The position numbers and the translations under genes are program-made. A stretch of DNA of 64,000 nt, from positions 1 to 64,000 of the forward strand of contig NZ_FMYO01000006.1 in NCBI RefSeq assembly GCF_900096895.1, in the 5' to 3' direction. Under the pieces are notes generated by a model. It was given only the letters and a program-made list of their open reading frames with translations. It had not been told where the DNA came from and made no database searches. Source of the stretch: Acinetobacter kookii. GTDB taxonomy: Bacteria > Pseudomonadota > Gammaproteobacteria > Pseudomonadales > Moraxellaceae. Below are positions 27,516-36,760 of this stretch, piece by piece (positions within the stretch are counted from its first letter, which is position 1; the number at the start of each line of letters is the position of its first letter).

Positions 27516-28022
27516 TTACTGTTTAATTTTTTGTTGAATAAATTGCTCAAATGCAGGTAAAAAAGTTTCCTGCACAATAAATTTACAACCATGCCAAGTA
27601 TAGCAACTTTGCCGTGTCCAGCCATCTTCCAGCAGAATGACACGACGCTGACATATAGGGTTTGTGCGTTGAAATAAAAACCATCCGATCGGTTTTTTAC
27701 CAATATGCTTAAAAAGGCGTGCCCGACGCTGCAAGCTTAGGATTGGAAAAATGCTTTTCGCTTTGACCCACGGCTCTGCATCACAACCATATAAATAGCT
27801 TTCACGTACCCAGGAGGTATGCTGATGCGGCATGTTCATCCAGCGGCTATCCACCCGGCTTAAACGTTGATAATGCTCTTGAATGGGCTGGACCTTGAAT
27901 ACCCCACCCGCCAAATCGGTTAATTGTTGTGTCAGTGAACCTGAAGCATATAACCAGGGCTTTAATGCAGGTAAAACAATTGAATTTTGATTTGCGTATG
28001 CACGCAGTTCACGCATAACCAT
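27516..28022 (-). CDS. ubiC: Chorismate pyruvate-lyase
   Basis: UbiC removes pyruvate from chorismate to give 4-hydroxybenzoate, the first committed ubiquinone step. The 168-residue length fits. Family marks are LKPWLYASGSLTQQL, WVRESYLYG and ARLFKHIGKKPIGWFLF, with a C-terminal FIVQETFLPAF. An ATG two codons in (28016) is an alternative start. It is the first gene of ubiC-ubiA. Confidence 0.93.
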   Translation of the reverse strand: MVMRELRAYANQNSIVLPALKPWLYASGSLTQQLTDLAGGVFKVQPIQEHYQRLSRVDSRWMNMPHQHTSWVRESYLYGCDAEPWVKAKSIFPILSLQRRARLFKHIGKKPIGWFLFQRTNPICQRRVILLEDGWTRQSCYTWHGCKFIVQETFLPAFEQFIQQKIKQ

Positions 28023-28119
28023 AAAGCTCTTAAAAATATGAAAATTTATACACAGTTTAAATGATCTTCAGAAGACTTGAGTTTACTTGTTATCATTTAA
28101 TTTAAAATGAAATTTTGGT

Positions 28120-28398
28120 TTAACAGTTGTCTGTTTTGGCAATGACTTCAAATTTTCCCTGCGGAGTCTTAATTAAAATCATGCCTTCGGCACTTAAATA
28201 AAAGCTTTCAGGATAAGTATAATCCAGAGCCAATTCAGGATTTTTAAGACCGACAAACTCAGCCTGCTTATAACCCTCCACAGTACGGCCTACTTCCAGA
28301 TATTCCACAGTCGAGAAATTCATTTTAAATCCCTTGTCATGATCAAGCGGATCAATCCAAGGATAAAAGCTGGTCTGTTTTTTACGTGGCTTTGCCAT
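28120..28398 (-). CDS. Small hypothetical protein
   Basis: This encodes 92 residues starting MAKPRKKQTSFYPWIDP. A longer frame runs upstream, but it would pass through the glnA terminator, so the ATG at 28398 is chosen. No signal peptide is seen. The C-terminal half (ESFYLSAEGMILIKTPQGKF) looks like beta strands. No family is recognised. It lies between glnA and ubiC on the same strand. Confidence 0.65.
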   Translation of the reverse strand: MAKPRKKQTSFYPWIDPLDHDKGFKMNFSTVEYLEVGRTVEGYKQAEFVGLKNPELALDYTYPESFYLSAEGMILIKTPQGKFEVIAKTDNC

Positions 28399-28436
28399 AA
28401 ATGGAGGACTCTTGTTAATCTCAACCCCCATCATAC

Positions 28437-28465
28437 AAAAAACCCGCGACAAGCGCGGGTTTTTC
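28437..28465 (-). terminator. Terminator after glnA
   Basis: AAACCCGCG/CGCGGGTTT with loop ACAAG-like spacing and a T run on the minus strand. Confidence 0.88.
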
Positions 28466-28488
28466 TTGAACCTAAATTCGAATATGAA

Positions 28489-29904
28489 TTACAGGCTGTA
28501 GTACATGTCGAATTCAACTGGGTGAGTAGTCGTGTTCAGACGACGTACTTCTTCAGTTTTAAGTTCGATATAGGCATCCAGCATTTCTTTAGTGAACACG
28601 CCACCTTTAAGCAGGTAATCGTGATCCGCTGCAAGAGCTTCAAGCGCCATATCCAGGCTGTGAGCCACTGTAGGGATTTTAGCTTCTTCTTCAGGAGGAA
28701 GATCGTACAGGTTCTTGTCTGCAGCTTCACCTGGATGAATCTTGTTTTGAATACCGTCAAGACCAGCCATCAACAATGCCGCGAAACCTAAGTACGGGTT
28801 CATCATTGGATCTGGGAAACGTGCTTCAATACGCTTGCCTTTAGGGCTAGATACGTAAGGAATACGGATAGAAGCTGAACGGTTGCGTGCTGAGTAAGCA
28901 AGCATGATCGGTGCTTCGAAATGTGGTACTAAACGCTTGTACGAGTTAGTAGACGGGTTAGTGATCGCATTCAATGAACGAGCGTGCTTGATGATACCAC
29001 CGATGAAGTACAATGCCATTTCAGAAAGGCCTGCATATTCATCACCAGCAAACAGGTTCTTGCCATCTTTAGAGATTGACATGTGAACGTGCATACCAGA
29101 ACCGTTATCACCTACCATTGGTTTAGGCATGAAAGTCGCAGTTTTAGCGTATTGGTGAGCAACGTTCCAAACCGCATATTTGAACTGTTGTACTTCGTCA
29201 GCTTTACGAACCATCGTGTTGAAGCTCACACCAATTTCTAACTGGCAAGATGCAACTTCGTGGTGATGTACTTCTACACGACCTGGACCCATGATGTCTT
29301 CAATACGTGCACACATATCAGCACGCATATCTTGTGAAGAATCTACAGGAGGAACTGGGAAGTAACCGCCTTTAACACGTGGACGGTGACCTGAGTTACC
29401 TGCTTCGTAATCTTTACCTGTTGACCAAGCAGCTTCTTCAGCGATCAATGTGTGGCGCGCGCCAGACATGTCGATGTCCCATTTTACTTCGTCAAATACG
29501 AAGAATTCTGGTTCTGGACCAAAGAATGCTGTATCACCAATACCAGTTGATTTCAGGTATTCTTCTGCACGGCGAGCAATTGAGCGTGGGTCACGTTCAT
29601 AACCTTGACCAGTAGATGGCTCGATTACGTCACAAGTTACCACAACTGTAGCTTCAGCGAAGAACGGGTCAAGGAAACATGTTTCAGCGTCTGGACGCAA
29701 GATCATGTCAGAAGCTTCAATGCCTTTCCAACCAGCAATTGAAGAACCGTCAAACATTTTACCGTCTTCAAAAGTATCTTCGTCGATTGTATCTGCAGGG
29801 TAAGTTACGTGCTGCTCTTTACCCTTAGTATCAGTAAAGCGAAAATCGACCCATTTTGCGCCACTTTCTTGGATGAGTTGAAGGACCTTGTTCGCCATGC
29901 TCAT
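28489..29904 (-). CDS. glnA: Glutamine synthetase, type I
   Basis: GlnA joins ammonia to glutamate at the cost of ATP; the active form is a dodecamer. Marks in order: [21 protein letters not shown] with metal-binding Glu, [20 protein letters not shown] and [30 protein letters not shown] carries the Tyr that is adenylylated by GlnE, so this is the GSI-beta type. The 471-residue length is normal. GGAG is spaced correctly before the ATG. Upstream lie a sigma-54 promoter and NtrC-like sites, so transcription should rise under nitrogen limitation. Confidence 0.98.
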   Translation of the reverse strand: MSMANKVLQLIQESGAKWVDFRFTDTKGKEQHVTYPADTIDEDTFEDGKMFDGSSIAGWKGIEASDMILRPDAETCFLDPFFAEATVVVTCDVIEPSTGQGYERDPRSIARRAEEYLKSTGIGDTAFFGPEPEFFVFDEVKWDIDMSGARHTLIAEEAAWSTGKDYEAGNSGHRPRVKGGYFPVPPVDSSQDMRADMCARIEDIMGPGRVEVHHHEVASCQLEIGVSFNTMVRKADEVQQFKYAVWNVAHQYAKTATFMPKPMVGDNGSGMHVHMSISKDGKNLFAGDEYAGLSEMALYFIGGIIKHARSLNAITNPSTNSYKRLVPHFEAPIMLAYSARNRSASIRIPYVSSPKGKRIEARFPDPMMNPYLGFAALLMAGLDGIQNKIHPGEAADKNLYDLPPEEEAKIPTVAHSLDMALEALAADHDYLLKGGVFTKEMLDAYIELKTEEVRRLNTTTHPVEFDMYYSL

Positions 29905-29964
29905 TTTGCTCCGATGATTTTTTGTTGCACCTGCTAAGTGCGTGTTAGTAGTTGGTTTCTATAA

Positions 29965-29981
29965 AGCAATTCTCGTACCAA
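29965..29981 (-). promoter_or_regulatory. Sigma-54 promoter for glnA
   Basis: On the minus strand the sequence is TTGGTACGAGAATTGCT, matching the -24/-12 consensus TGGYACG-N4-TTGCW. It points at glnA and would start transcription about 50 bases before the ATG. Confidence 0.78.
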
Positions 29982-30076
29982 CTTTAAAAAAGCAAAGCTA
30001 AAATACTGAATTCTTTATCAGAATAGAAGATTTGAGCCTTTTGCTTTGTTGCTATTATACTGTGTGTAAATCTAAA

Positions 30077-30093
30077 TGCACCATATTCAAACA
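30077..30093 (-). promoter_or_regulatory. NtrC-like binding site upstream of glnA (proximal)
   Basis: TGCACCATATTCAAACA keeps the TGCACCA half of the 17-bp NtrC palindrome; the other half is degenerate. It lies about 110 bases upstream of the sigma-54 promoter, within the usual enhancer range. Confidence 0.55.
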
Positions 30094-30128
30094 CTCATAA
30101 TCACATTTACTTGAAAAGTGGCTTTTAA

Positions 30129-30145
30129 TGTATCAAATTGGTGCA
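30129..30145 (-). promoter_or_regulatory. NtrC-like binding site upstream of glnA (distal)
   Basis: TGTATCAAATTGGTGCA keeps a full TTGGTGCA half-site and a weak left half. Spacing from the proximal site is 52 bases, or about five helical turns. Confidence 0.6.
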
Positions 30146-30149
30146 TGCT

Positions 30150-30870
30150 TACTGTCTCTAGCTTAAAAAGCTCCTGTTCTGGCTGCGGTTTGCCTGAATA
30201 TCCATCAGTCCCGCTTAAAATAAATTCTTAATAATTTGTTTTCTGTCATGTTAATGATTTCATTATGGAATATTTTTGATATTGTCGCATTGAAGCCGAA
30301 AACCACTTAAACTCAAAATCAAACATATCTCATTATTATTCATATGTTTTTTATTTTCCAACTTTTAAACTGCAGATATTTCAGACTATCGACAGCATGA
30401 AATACTCTGCGCCATTTTGGTGACAACCCCTAAATCTGATTTTAAGTGATTTATGGTTTTTTATGAAGCCAAACTTCAATGAGGTAAAATTTAAGTAGCT
30501 TTCACTTACTTTTAGATGGTTTATTACCAAAATAAATTAAATCCTAAATATGAAGTGTTGAAAGTGATCTTTCATCTGTAGCCTATTTTCACAGTAGCCT
30601 TCCATGATTAAGCTTGTCTTGAATGAATTTTCTCCACCATAAAATGCAAATAAATCAGATTATTCTCATATAGTGATTTCTATAAAATCATTATCATGGA
30701 AATAGTTCAGCCGAAAATGTTTATTTTTTGCTATGATTATTCACACTCCATTTTTTAGCCATTTTGCTGCCTTTGGTTCAGGTTGGACCAAGCAGTGAAA
30801 ATCTGAATCATGCGAGTATTCTTGGACTATTCGAGCACATATACGTGCGCAAATTTCAATAGGTTAGCTC
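30150..30870. other. AT-rich intergenic space between glnA control region and trpG
   Basis: No open frame with a ribosome-binding site was found. The right end should hold the trpG promoter. I see no leader-peptide or Trp-codon cluster typical of trp attenuation. Confidence 0.5.
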
Positions 30871-31455
30871 ATGCTTTTAATGATCGACAACTATGACTCT
30901 TTTACCTATAACATCGTGCAGTATTTTGGCGAGTTAAATCAGGAAGTAAAAGTAGTCCGTAATGATGCCGTGACATTGGAAGATATCGAGCGATGGCAAC
31001 CGAAATATCTCGTCATTGGTCCCGGCCCGTGTTCACCAAGCGAAGCAGGCATTTCCATTCCTGCAATCCAGCACTTTGCCGGCAAAATTCCTTTACTAGG
31101 CGTGTGTTTGGGACATCAAAGTATTGGCCAAGCCTTTGGTGGAGATGTAATCCGCGCCAAAAAAGTCATGCATGGCCGCTTATCGGACATGTATCACAGT
31201 AACAAAGGAATTTTCAGCAATCTGCCTTCTCCATTTTCGGCAACGCGCTATCATTCCCTGGTAATTGATCAGGCAACCTTGCCGGAATGTCTGGAAGTCA
31301 CCTGCTGGACCAATGAAGAAGATGGCTCCATGGAAGAAATCATGGGCGTGAAACACAAGACATTGCCTGTCGAAGGCGTGCAGTTCCATCCGGAATCCAT
31401 TCTGAGTGAACACGGTCACCAAATCTTCAAAAACTTTTTAGAAATTTACGTATAA
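30871..31455 (+). CDS. trpG: Anthranilate synthase component II (glutamine amidotransferase)
   Basis: It supplies ammonia from glutamine for anthranilate synthesis by TrpE. The class I amidotransferase triad is visible: nucleophile Cys in [17 protein letters not shown], and His and Glu in [16 protein letters not shown]. The N-terminus [20 protein letters not shown] is standard. The 194-residue length fits. In Acinetobacter this subunit is known to serve both anthranilate and 4-amino-4-deoxychorismate synthesis. It is the first gene of trpGDC; trpE is not in the window. Confidence 0.95.
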   Translation: MLLMIDNYDSFTYNIVQYFGELNQEVKVVRNDAVTLEDIERWQPKYLVIGPGPCSPSEAGISIPAIQHFAGKIPLLGVCLGHQSIGQAFGGDVIRAKKVMHGRLSDMYHSNKGIFSNLPSPFSATRYHSLVIDQATLPECLEVTCWTNEEDGSMEEIMGVKHKTLPVEGVQFHPESILSEHGHQIFKNFLEIYV

Positions 31456-31472
31456 CGAGTGCTACAAAGACT

Positions 31473-32519
31473 ATGAATATTCAACAAGCTTTAAATAACA
31501 TCACTAAAAATATCGAACTCACTCAACCGCAAATGGAAGAAGTGATGCGTACCATCATGCAAGGTGAAGCAACCGATGCACAGATTGGTGCCTTGATGAT
31601 GGGACTGCGCTTAAAAGGCGAAAGTATTGATGAAATTACTGCCGCTGCTCGTGTCATGCGTGAGTTTGCCATCAAAATTGATGTCAGTGACTTACCTCAC
31701 CTGGTTGATATTGTAGGTACGGGTGGCGACGGCCAAAACCTGTTTAACGTGTCTACTGCATCAAGTTTTGTCATTGCAGCGGCAGGTGCAACCATTGCCA
31801 AACATGGCGGCCGCGGTGTGTCATCTAAGTCCGGTTCTTCTGACCTGCTTGAACAGGCAGGCATCAACCTTGACCTGAATATGCAGCAAACTGAACGCTG
31901 TATCCGTGAAATGGGGGTCGGTTTCCTGTTTGCACCCAATCATCACAAAGCCATGAAATACGCTGCTGGTCCACGTAAAGAACTCGGCTTCCGTAGTATT
32001 TTCAACCTGCTTGGTCCGCTGACCAATCCGGCCGGAGTGAAACGTTTTGTAATTGGCGTATTCTCGACTGAACTTTGCCGTCCCATGGCTGAAGTACTCA
32101 AACAGCTAGGGGCAGAACATGTGATGGTAGTGCATTCTAAAGATGGTCTGGATGAAATCAGCCTGGCCTCTTCCACTTATGTGGCTGAACTGAAAGACGG
32201 TGAAATTACCGAATGGGAAATTCAACCCGAAGCCGTCGATATTGAATCGCAAACATTGACTGGCCTTTCTGTAGATAGCGCAGCTGAAAGCCTGACTTTG
32301 ATTAAAGACGCTTTAGGCAAGAAAAAATCTGCCCTGGGTGAAAAAGCGGCCAATATGGTGGCACTGAACGCCGGTGCAGGCATCTACGTTTCAGGTTTGA
32401 CCAATAGCTATAAACAAGGTGTCGCATTGGCACATGACATTATTTATGGCGGGCAAGCTTTAGAAAAGATGGGCATTTTGTCTGAATACACAAAAACGTT
32501 AAAAGAATACGAAGCTTAA
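31473..32519 (+). CDS. trpD: Anthranilate phosphoribosyltransferase
   Basis: TrpD transfers phosphoribose from PRPP to anthranilate, the second tryptophan step. The PRPP-binding loop is [20 protein letters not shown], followed by [20 protein letters not shown] and the anthranilate-binding region [17 protein letters not shown]. The 348-residue length is normal. It starts 17 bases after trpG and ends 18 bases before trpC, so the three are one operon. Confidence 0.97.
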   Translation: MNIQQALNNITKNIELTQPQMEEVMRTIMQGEATDAQIGALMMGLRLKGESIDEITAAARVMREFAIKIDVSDLPHLVDIVGTGGDGQNLFNVSTASSFVIAAAGATIAKHGGRGVSSKSGSSDLLEQAGINLDLNMQQTERCIREMGVGFLFAPNHHKAMKYAAGPRKELGFRSIFNLLGPLTNPAGVKRFVIGVFSTELCRPMAEVLKQLGAEHVMVVHSKDGLDEISLASSTYVAELKDGEITEWEIQPEAVDIESQTLTGLSVDSAAESLTLIKDALGKKKSALGEKAANMVALNAGAGIYVSGLTNSYKQGVALAHDIIYGGQALEKMGILSEYTKTLKEYEA

Positions 32520-32537
32520 GACAGTAGGACAAAGATC

Positions 32538-33347
32538 ATGGTAGATATCGCAAATACAATTTTAGGTAAAATTGTGGATCGCAAACAGCAAGAATTTGCT
32601 GCTCGTCTTAAGCAACACAGCTATAAAGATGTAGAAGAACTGGCTCAGGCGGCAACACCTGTGCGTGGTTTTGCACAATCTTTACAAAGTAAACGCCCGG
32701 GTGTGATCGCTGAAATCAAGAAAGCCTCTCCATCGAAAGGCGTGATTCGTGAAAATTTCAATCCTGCCGAGATTGCCCAGCAGTATGAACAGGCAGGTGC
32801 TGCTTGCCTGTCTGTACTGACAGATGTGGACTTTTTCCAGGGTGCGGACGAAAATATTCGGATTGCCCGTTCGCACTGTGCCCTGCCGGCATTACGCAAG
32901 GACTTCCTGATTGACCCGTATGGCGTGATTGAAGCCCGTGCCCTGCATGCAGACTGTATTCTTTTAATTGTGGCGTGCCTGTCTGACCAGCAACTGGAAG
33001 AAATGTCTAAAACTGCATTCGAGCACAATCTGGATGTACTGGTTGAAGTGCATGATGAAGATGAGCTGGAACGTGCTTTACGACTTTCAGAACGTTGTTT
33101 GCTGGGCGTGAATAACCGCAATTTAAAAACTTTTGATGTCGACTTGAACACATCATTGCGTTTAAAGAAATTGCTTGAGCCTTCACGCTTATTGGTGACT
33201 GAAAGCGGCATTGCCACACCAGATGATGTCCACATGATGCAAGAACATGATATTCATGCCTTCCTTGTGGGTGAAAGTTTTATGAAACAGCCTCGTCCAG
33301 ATCATGCCTTTACTGCATTGTTTGGTCAGCCTGTAACGATTGAATGA
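32538..33347 (+). CDS. trpC: Indole-3-glycerol-phosphate synthase
   Basis: TrpC closes the indole ring from CdRP. The TIM-barrel residues are visible: catalytic Lys in VIAEIKKASPSKG, Glu in the FFQGADENI region, Lys in PALRKDFLIDPYGV, and VLVEVHDEDEL, LLGVNNRNLKTFDVD and LVTESGI. It is monofunctional at 269 residues, with no fused TrpF. It is the third gene of trpGDC and is followed within 12 bases by an Smr-domain gene. Confidence 0.97.
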   Translation: MVDIANTILGKIVDRKQQEFAARLKQHSYKDVEELAQAATPVRGFAQSLQSKRPGVIAEIKKASPSKGVIRENFNPAEIAQQYEQAGAACLSVLTDVDFFQGADENIRIARSHCALPALRKDFLIDPYGVIEARALHADCILLIVACLSDQQLEEMSKTAFEHNLDVLVEVHDEDELERALRLSERCLLGVNNRNLKTFDVDLNTSLRLKKLLEPSRLLVTESGIATPDDVHMMQEHDIHAFLVGESFMKQPRPDHAFTALFGQPVTIE

Positions 33348-33359
33348 ATATTAGAGATT

Positions 33360-34049
33360 ATGAGTAAACATGATTCTTCGCTTTCGAAAGATCAGTACAA
33401 TTTACTGAAATCTTTTAAAAAGCAAATCACTCATCCGCATTCCTCGAATATTGCGAAGCAGCCTGCGCCTGTGCAAAAGGCTGCTGAACAAGAGCAGGAA
33501 GATGACTTCGCACTTTTTCAAAAGCAAATGCAAGGTGTCAAGAAAATGGACACCAGCAACATTGCCAAACTTGAAAAAGCCTCAAAGAAAAAACCGGATG
33601 CACAAACCTTAGCGAAACGTGCAGCTGCGACCGGCCCTATGCAAACCGATGCGACCGAACTGTCCGATACCCAAGCCATGCTGAATCCCGTGGCCAGCCA
33701 GGCCACATTAAGCTATCGCATTGCAACGTTGCAACACAAAGTCTTTGAAGATTTAAAAGCAGGCAACCTGCGCTGGTTTGAGGCGGTTGACTTGCATGGC
33801 TGTACTGTAGAAGAAGCACGTGTTGCGGTACTGCAAATTATTCAAATGGCCAAAGATGAAAATCAGAACGTGATTAAGATTGTGCACGGCAAAGGTCCGG
33901 AAGCGATTTTAAAAACCTATGTCAACGGTTGGCTGCGCCAGCACCGTGATGTTTTGGCCTTTGTCAGTGCGCCTGAAAAGCAAGGCGGCACAGGTGCGGT
34001 TTTGGTTCTGCTCAAACGAAGCGAAAAGAACCCAAAATTCAAACAGTAA
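33360..34049 (+). CDS. Smr/MutS2-domain protein
   Basis: This is a 229-residue protein. The N-terminal half is charged and probably disordered (QEQEDDFALFQKQMQ). The C-terminal Smr domain has VDLHGCTVEEARVAVLQII, the IVHGKGPEAILKTYVNGWL core and GGTGAVLVLLK. Smr domains bind or nick branched DNA or RNA; the role of this stand-alone form is not settled. It starts 12 bases after trpC and may be co-transcribed with trpGDC. Confidence 0.87.
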   Translation: MSKHDSSLSKDQYNLLKSFKKQITHPHSSNIAKQPAPVQKAAEQEQEDDFALFQKQMQGVKKMDTSNIAKLEKASKKKPDAQTLAKRAAATGPMQTDATELSDTQAMLNPVASQATLSYRIATLQHKVFEDLKAGNLRWFEAVDLHGCTVEEARVAVLQIIQMAKDENQNVIKIVHGKGPEAILKTYVNGWLRQHRDVLAFVSAPEKQGGTGAVLVLLKRSEKNPKFKQ

Positions 34050-34071
34050 TCGGAATTTTTCACTAAAACAG

Positions 34072-34101
34072 GGCATTGTAGCGGTTTTCTGCTACAATGC
34101 C
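34072..34101. promoter_or_regulatory. Perfect inverted repeat before folE
   Basis: GGCATTGTAGC and GCTACAATGCC are exact 11-bp arms with an 8-base loop. No T run follows, so it is a poor terminator. TACAAT in the right arm resembles a -10 box, about 40 bases before the folE start. Confidence 0.5.
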
Positions 34102-34137
34102 GTCCTTGTTCAATATCAGTGTAAGTGAACACGTCTT

Positions 34138-34692
34138 ATGTCTATGCAGCAATCCTATGCCAACATTTTAACTGCCGTTGGTGAAGATCTTAATCGTCCT
34201 GGTCTAAAAGATACGCCAATGCGTGCTGCTAAAGCTTTTTCGTATTTAACGTCTGGATATAGCAAAACTCTGGAAGAAGTGACCAATAGTGCAGTCTTCC
34301 CTTCTGACAACCGTGAAATGGTCCTAGTCAAAAATATCGAATTCTACTCACTCTGCGAACATCATTTACTGCCGTTCTATGGCCGTGTGCATATTGCCTA
34401 TCTACCTGAAGGCCAGGTATTGGGTTTATCCAAATTTGCCCGTATTACTGAAATGTTTGCGCGCCGTTTGCAAATCCAGGAAAACCTGACCCAGCAAATT
34501 GCAGAAGCAGTGGCTGAAGTGACCAAAGCACGCGGTGTTGCGGTAATGATTGACTCTGCACATATGTGCATGATGATGCGCGGTGTAGGCAAACAGGAAT
34601 CCACCACCCGTACCGTGTCTTTTGTGGGCGATTTTAAAACCAATAAAGAGGAACGTCGTGAATTTCTAGCGGCTGTACCTGAAAGCTATTAA
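34138..34692 (+). CDS. folE: GTP cyclohydrolase I, type IA
   Basis: FolE converts GTP to dihydroneopterin triphosphate, the first folate step. Zinc ligands are the Cys and His in [12 protein letters not shown] and the Cys in [15 protein letters not shown]; their presence makes this the zinc-dependent IA form. The C-terminus [10 protein letters not shown] is standard. The length of 184 residues is normal. The start at 34138 or two codons later (34144) is not resolved by sequence. A terminator follows closely. Confidence 0.95.
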   Translation: MSMQQSYANILTAVGEDLNRPGLKDTPMRAAKAFSYLTSGYSKTLEEVTNSAVFPSDNREMVLVKNIEFYSLCEHHLLPFYGRVHIAYLPEGQVLGLSKFARITEMFARRLQIQENLTQQIAEAVAEVTKARGVAVMIDSAHMCMMMRGVGKQESTTRTVSFVGDFKTNKEERREFLAAVPESY

Positions 34693-34701
34693 TTTCATGC
34701 T

Positions 34702-34736
34702 AAAAAAAGCCTCAAGATCTGTTGAGACTTTTTTAT
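34702..34736 (+). terminator. Terminator after folE
   Basis: CTCAA/TTGAG plus flanking A and T runs form a modest hairpin ending in six T residues. Confidence 0.7.
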
Positions 34737-34800
34737 GTCAGCTTAGAGTCTATAAGACTTTAACGCACCTGATTGAAGTATATACATTTAAGGATCGCTC

Positions 34801-35160
34801 ATGTCGCAACTTTGGTTAGCCGGACAAGGTTTAACGCAGGCTGAAAAATCAATTGATTACCCCCGCCCTGACCGTTTGGTGCAAGGTAATCCTCAACGTG
34901 AAACGTATAGCCTGTATGAACATCCCAATATGGACTGTGGCATCTGGCACTGTGAAGTGGGCTGCTGGAACATTCAGTTTGCCGACAACAAACAGGAATT
35001 CTTTCAAGTGATTGAAGGGGTGGTTCGTATCCACGACCAAGCGGCTGGAACTTATATTGAAGTGAGCGCCGGAAATGCCGGGATTATTCCGCCAGGCTTT
35101 GCGGGAAGCTTCGAAGTGGTTGAAGCCGTGAAAAAATACTACGTGATTGTCGAAGCCTGA
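34801..35160 (+). CDS. Small cupin-domain protein (cupin_3/EutQ-like)
   Basis: This 119-residue protein is a single beta barrel. Cupin marks are CEVGCWNIQFADNKQEFFQV with the metal-site Glu and VIEGVVRIHDQ, then GNAGIIPPGFAGSFEV. It belongs to the (S)-ureidoglycine-aminohydrolase-like cupin group, whose small stand-alone members mostly lack known substrates. GGATC-type spacing before the ATG is weak. It is transcribed alone and followed by a terminator. Confidence 0.83.
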   Translation: MSQLWLAGQGLTQAEKSIDYPRPDRLVQGNPQRETYSLYEHPNMDCGIWHCEVGCWNIQFADNKQEFFQVIEGVVRIHDQAAGTYIEVSAGNAGIIPPGFAGSFEVVEAVKKYYVIVEA

Positions 35161-35193
35161 TTTTCACAGAATAGACATCCGCCTGAAATTTCC

Positions 35194-35225
35194 AAAAAAC
35201 TCCCCAAACTTAAAGGAGTTTTTTA
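35194..35225. terminator. Terminator between the cupin gene and dosC
   Basis: AAAAAACTCC/GGAGTTTTTT with an 11-base loop can serve both converging genes. Confidence 0.8.
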
Positions 35226-35248
35226 TTCATCGATTTGATTTTTCCAGA

Positions 35249-36625
35249 TTAAGCCTTAGCTGCCTGCTTGGTGACCTGAATGCAGTTTCGGCCATTGTTT
35301 TTTGCCGCATAAAGCGCTGCATCTGCCGCATCCAAGAAACGCTGATAGTCAGGATGACCATCATACAGTGCACAGCCAATACTGACGGTAAAATTAAAAC
35401 TGATGCCCATACTGGTACGAATGGTGGTTTCCTGAATCCGGCTACGGACCTTTTCTGCAATCTCTTGTGCCCGAACCAGATCACTATCCACCAGCAGCAA
35501 TAAAAACTCTTCTCCACCCACGCGGAAGGCATAATCACTGCCCTTAATGGAATCGAGCAGCACTTCACCAATAAACTTTAAAGCCGAATCACCGGCTGCA
35601 TGGCCGAATTTGTCATTAATCCGTTTAAAGTAATCGGCATCTATGGCCAGCAAAGACAAAGGCGTATTATTTTTACGGGAAAAATTAATCTCCCGCGAAA
35701 CAATGGTATGCAAATAGCGCCGATTGAGCAGTTGAGTGAGGGAATCACTGCCCGAGTCGATATAGTCAGCCACCTGAAACAGCTGATCGACCAGATGCTG
35801 AATCTCCCTGTTGTTTTCACGAATATGCTGGATGAGCTGAATGGCCTGCTCTCTTGCAGCTGCATTCAAAACTTGCTGGCTCAGCAGATCACTCTGGTGA
35901 ATACGGTCAATAATGACCGAAACCTGCTCAGACCCGGTAAAGGCATAAGCGGCTTTATGGATAAACCATAAACCAAATTCAGATTTGGACAGCAAGGGAT
36001 GCGTAAATTTCGGCTCATTCGAAAATACCTTAAACATCAGATCATTTTCCCAGTCCAATAACGAACTGCGCTGCTTGTCCTTTTGCGAGGCTACATCCTG
36101 CATGGCTGAAAATAAACGATAGGTATGTTTTATATCATTATTTTTTTCTAGATTGACTTCATAGGAGCGGCACATAATTTCCGAAGCAAAACCCAGTATC
36201 TGTACAATATACGCTGCAATCAGCAGACTGTTTTCTTGTACCTGCTCGGCCTGAAGCAAAAAGACTTTCTTTTCAATTTCACCGATGCCCCGCATAATCA
36301 GCCAGGATGGAATACCGATACGCGCATGCACTTTGCCGACCATCAGCTGCTTTTCGACAATCTCGATAAAGTTCTGCTGTAGCGGCACATTAAAACAATC
36401 GATTAACCATTGATTCAACGTGGTTTTTAAACGGTTTTGCACCATATCATCGGATAAGAAATAGGAGGCTTCCTTTTCCTGCATGATATTTTTATAAAAC
36501 TCATAGACCAGTGTTTGGGAATGCGCTTGGATAAATTGAAAGGTGTCATTTAAATCAGTTGTTGAAAAGCTCTGACAAACCGACTTCCATTGTGCAGCAA
36601 GCGTGGCAATGCTTTCAGTATTCAT
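35249..36625 (-). CDS. dosC: Globin-coupled diguanylate cyclase, DosC type
   Basis: This protein makes cyclic di-GMP in response to oxygen bound at haem. Residues 1-160 are a sensor globin; the expected proximal His is in VGKVHARIGIPSWLIMRG. A middle region with FGLWFIHKAAYAFTGSEQ matches the E. coli DosC linker domain. The GGDEF domain follows, with LTQLLNRRYLHTI, metal Asp in LAIDADYFKRIND and active site RVGGEEFLLLL. The product-inhibition site reads KGSD instead of RxxD, so feedback control may be weak. The 458-residue length is nearly that of E. coli DosC (460). No DosP-type phosphodiesterase is adjacent. Confidence 0.92.
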   Translation of the reverse strand: MNTESIATLAAQWKSVCQSFSTTDLNDTFQFIQAHSQTLVYEFYKNIMQEKEASYFLSDDMVQNRLKTTLNQWLIDCFNVPLQQNFIEIVEKQLMVGKVHARIGIPSWLIMRGIGEIEKKVFLLQAEQVQENSLLIAAYIVQILGFASEIMCRSYEVNLEKNNDIKHTYRLFSAMQDVASQKDKQRSSLLDWENDLMFKVFSNEPKFTHPLLSKSEFGLWFIHKAAYAFTGSEQVSVIIDRIHQSDLLSQQVLNAAAREQAIQLIQHIRENNREIQHLVDQLFQVADYIDSGSDSLTQLLNRRYLHTIVSREINFSRKNNTPLSLLAIDADYFKRINDKFGHAAGDSALKFIGEVLLDSIKGSDYAFRVGGEEFLLLLVDSDLVRAQEIAEKVRSRIQETTIRTSMGISFNFTVSIGCALYDGHPDYQRFLDAADAALYAAKNNGRNCIQVTKQAAKA

Positions 36626-36760
36626 ACTATTGATTCCAGCACCTTGAGAATATGAGGGAGATTTTTAGGTGAATAATATAACAAATTTTTACAAAATAAC
36701 GTTGTGAACTATTCGATGTTTTTCATAAATAGTGAGAAAAAATAAATTTCTTATAAGCTA

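Noticed and set aside
28399..28452. Extension of the small gene upstream of 28398
   Set aside because: It would run through the glnA terminator stem.
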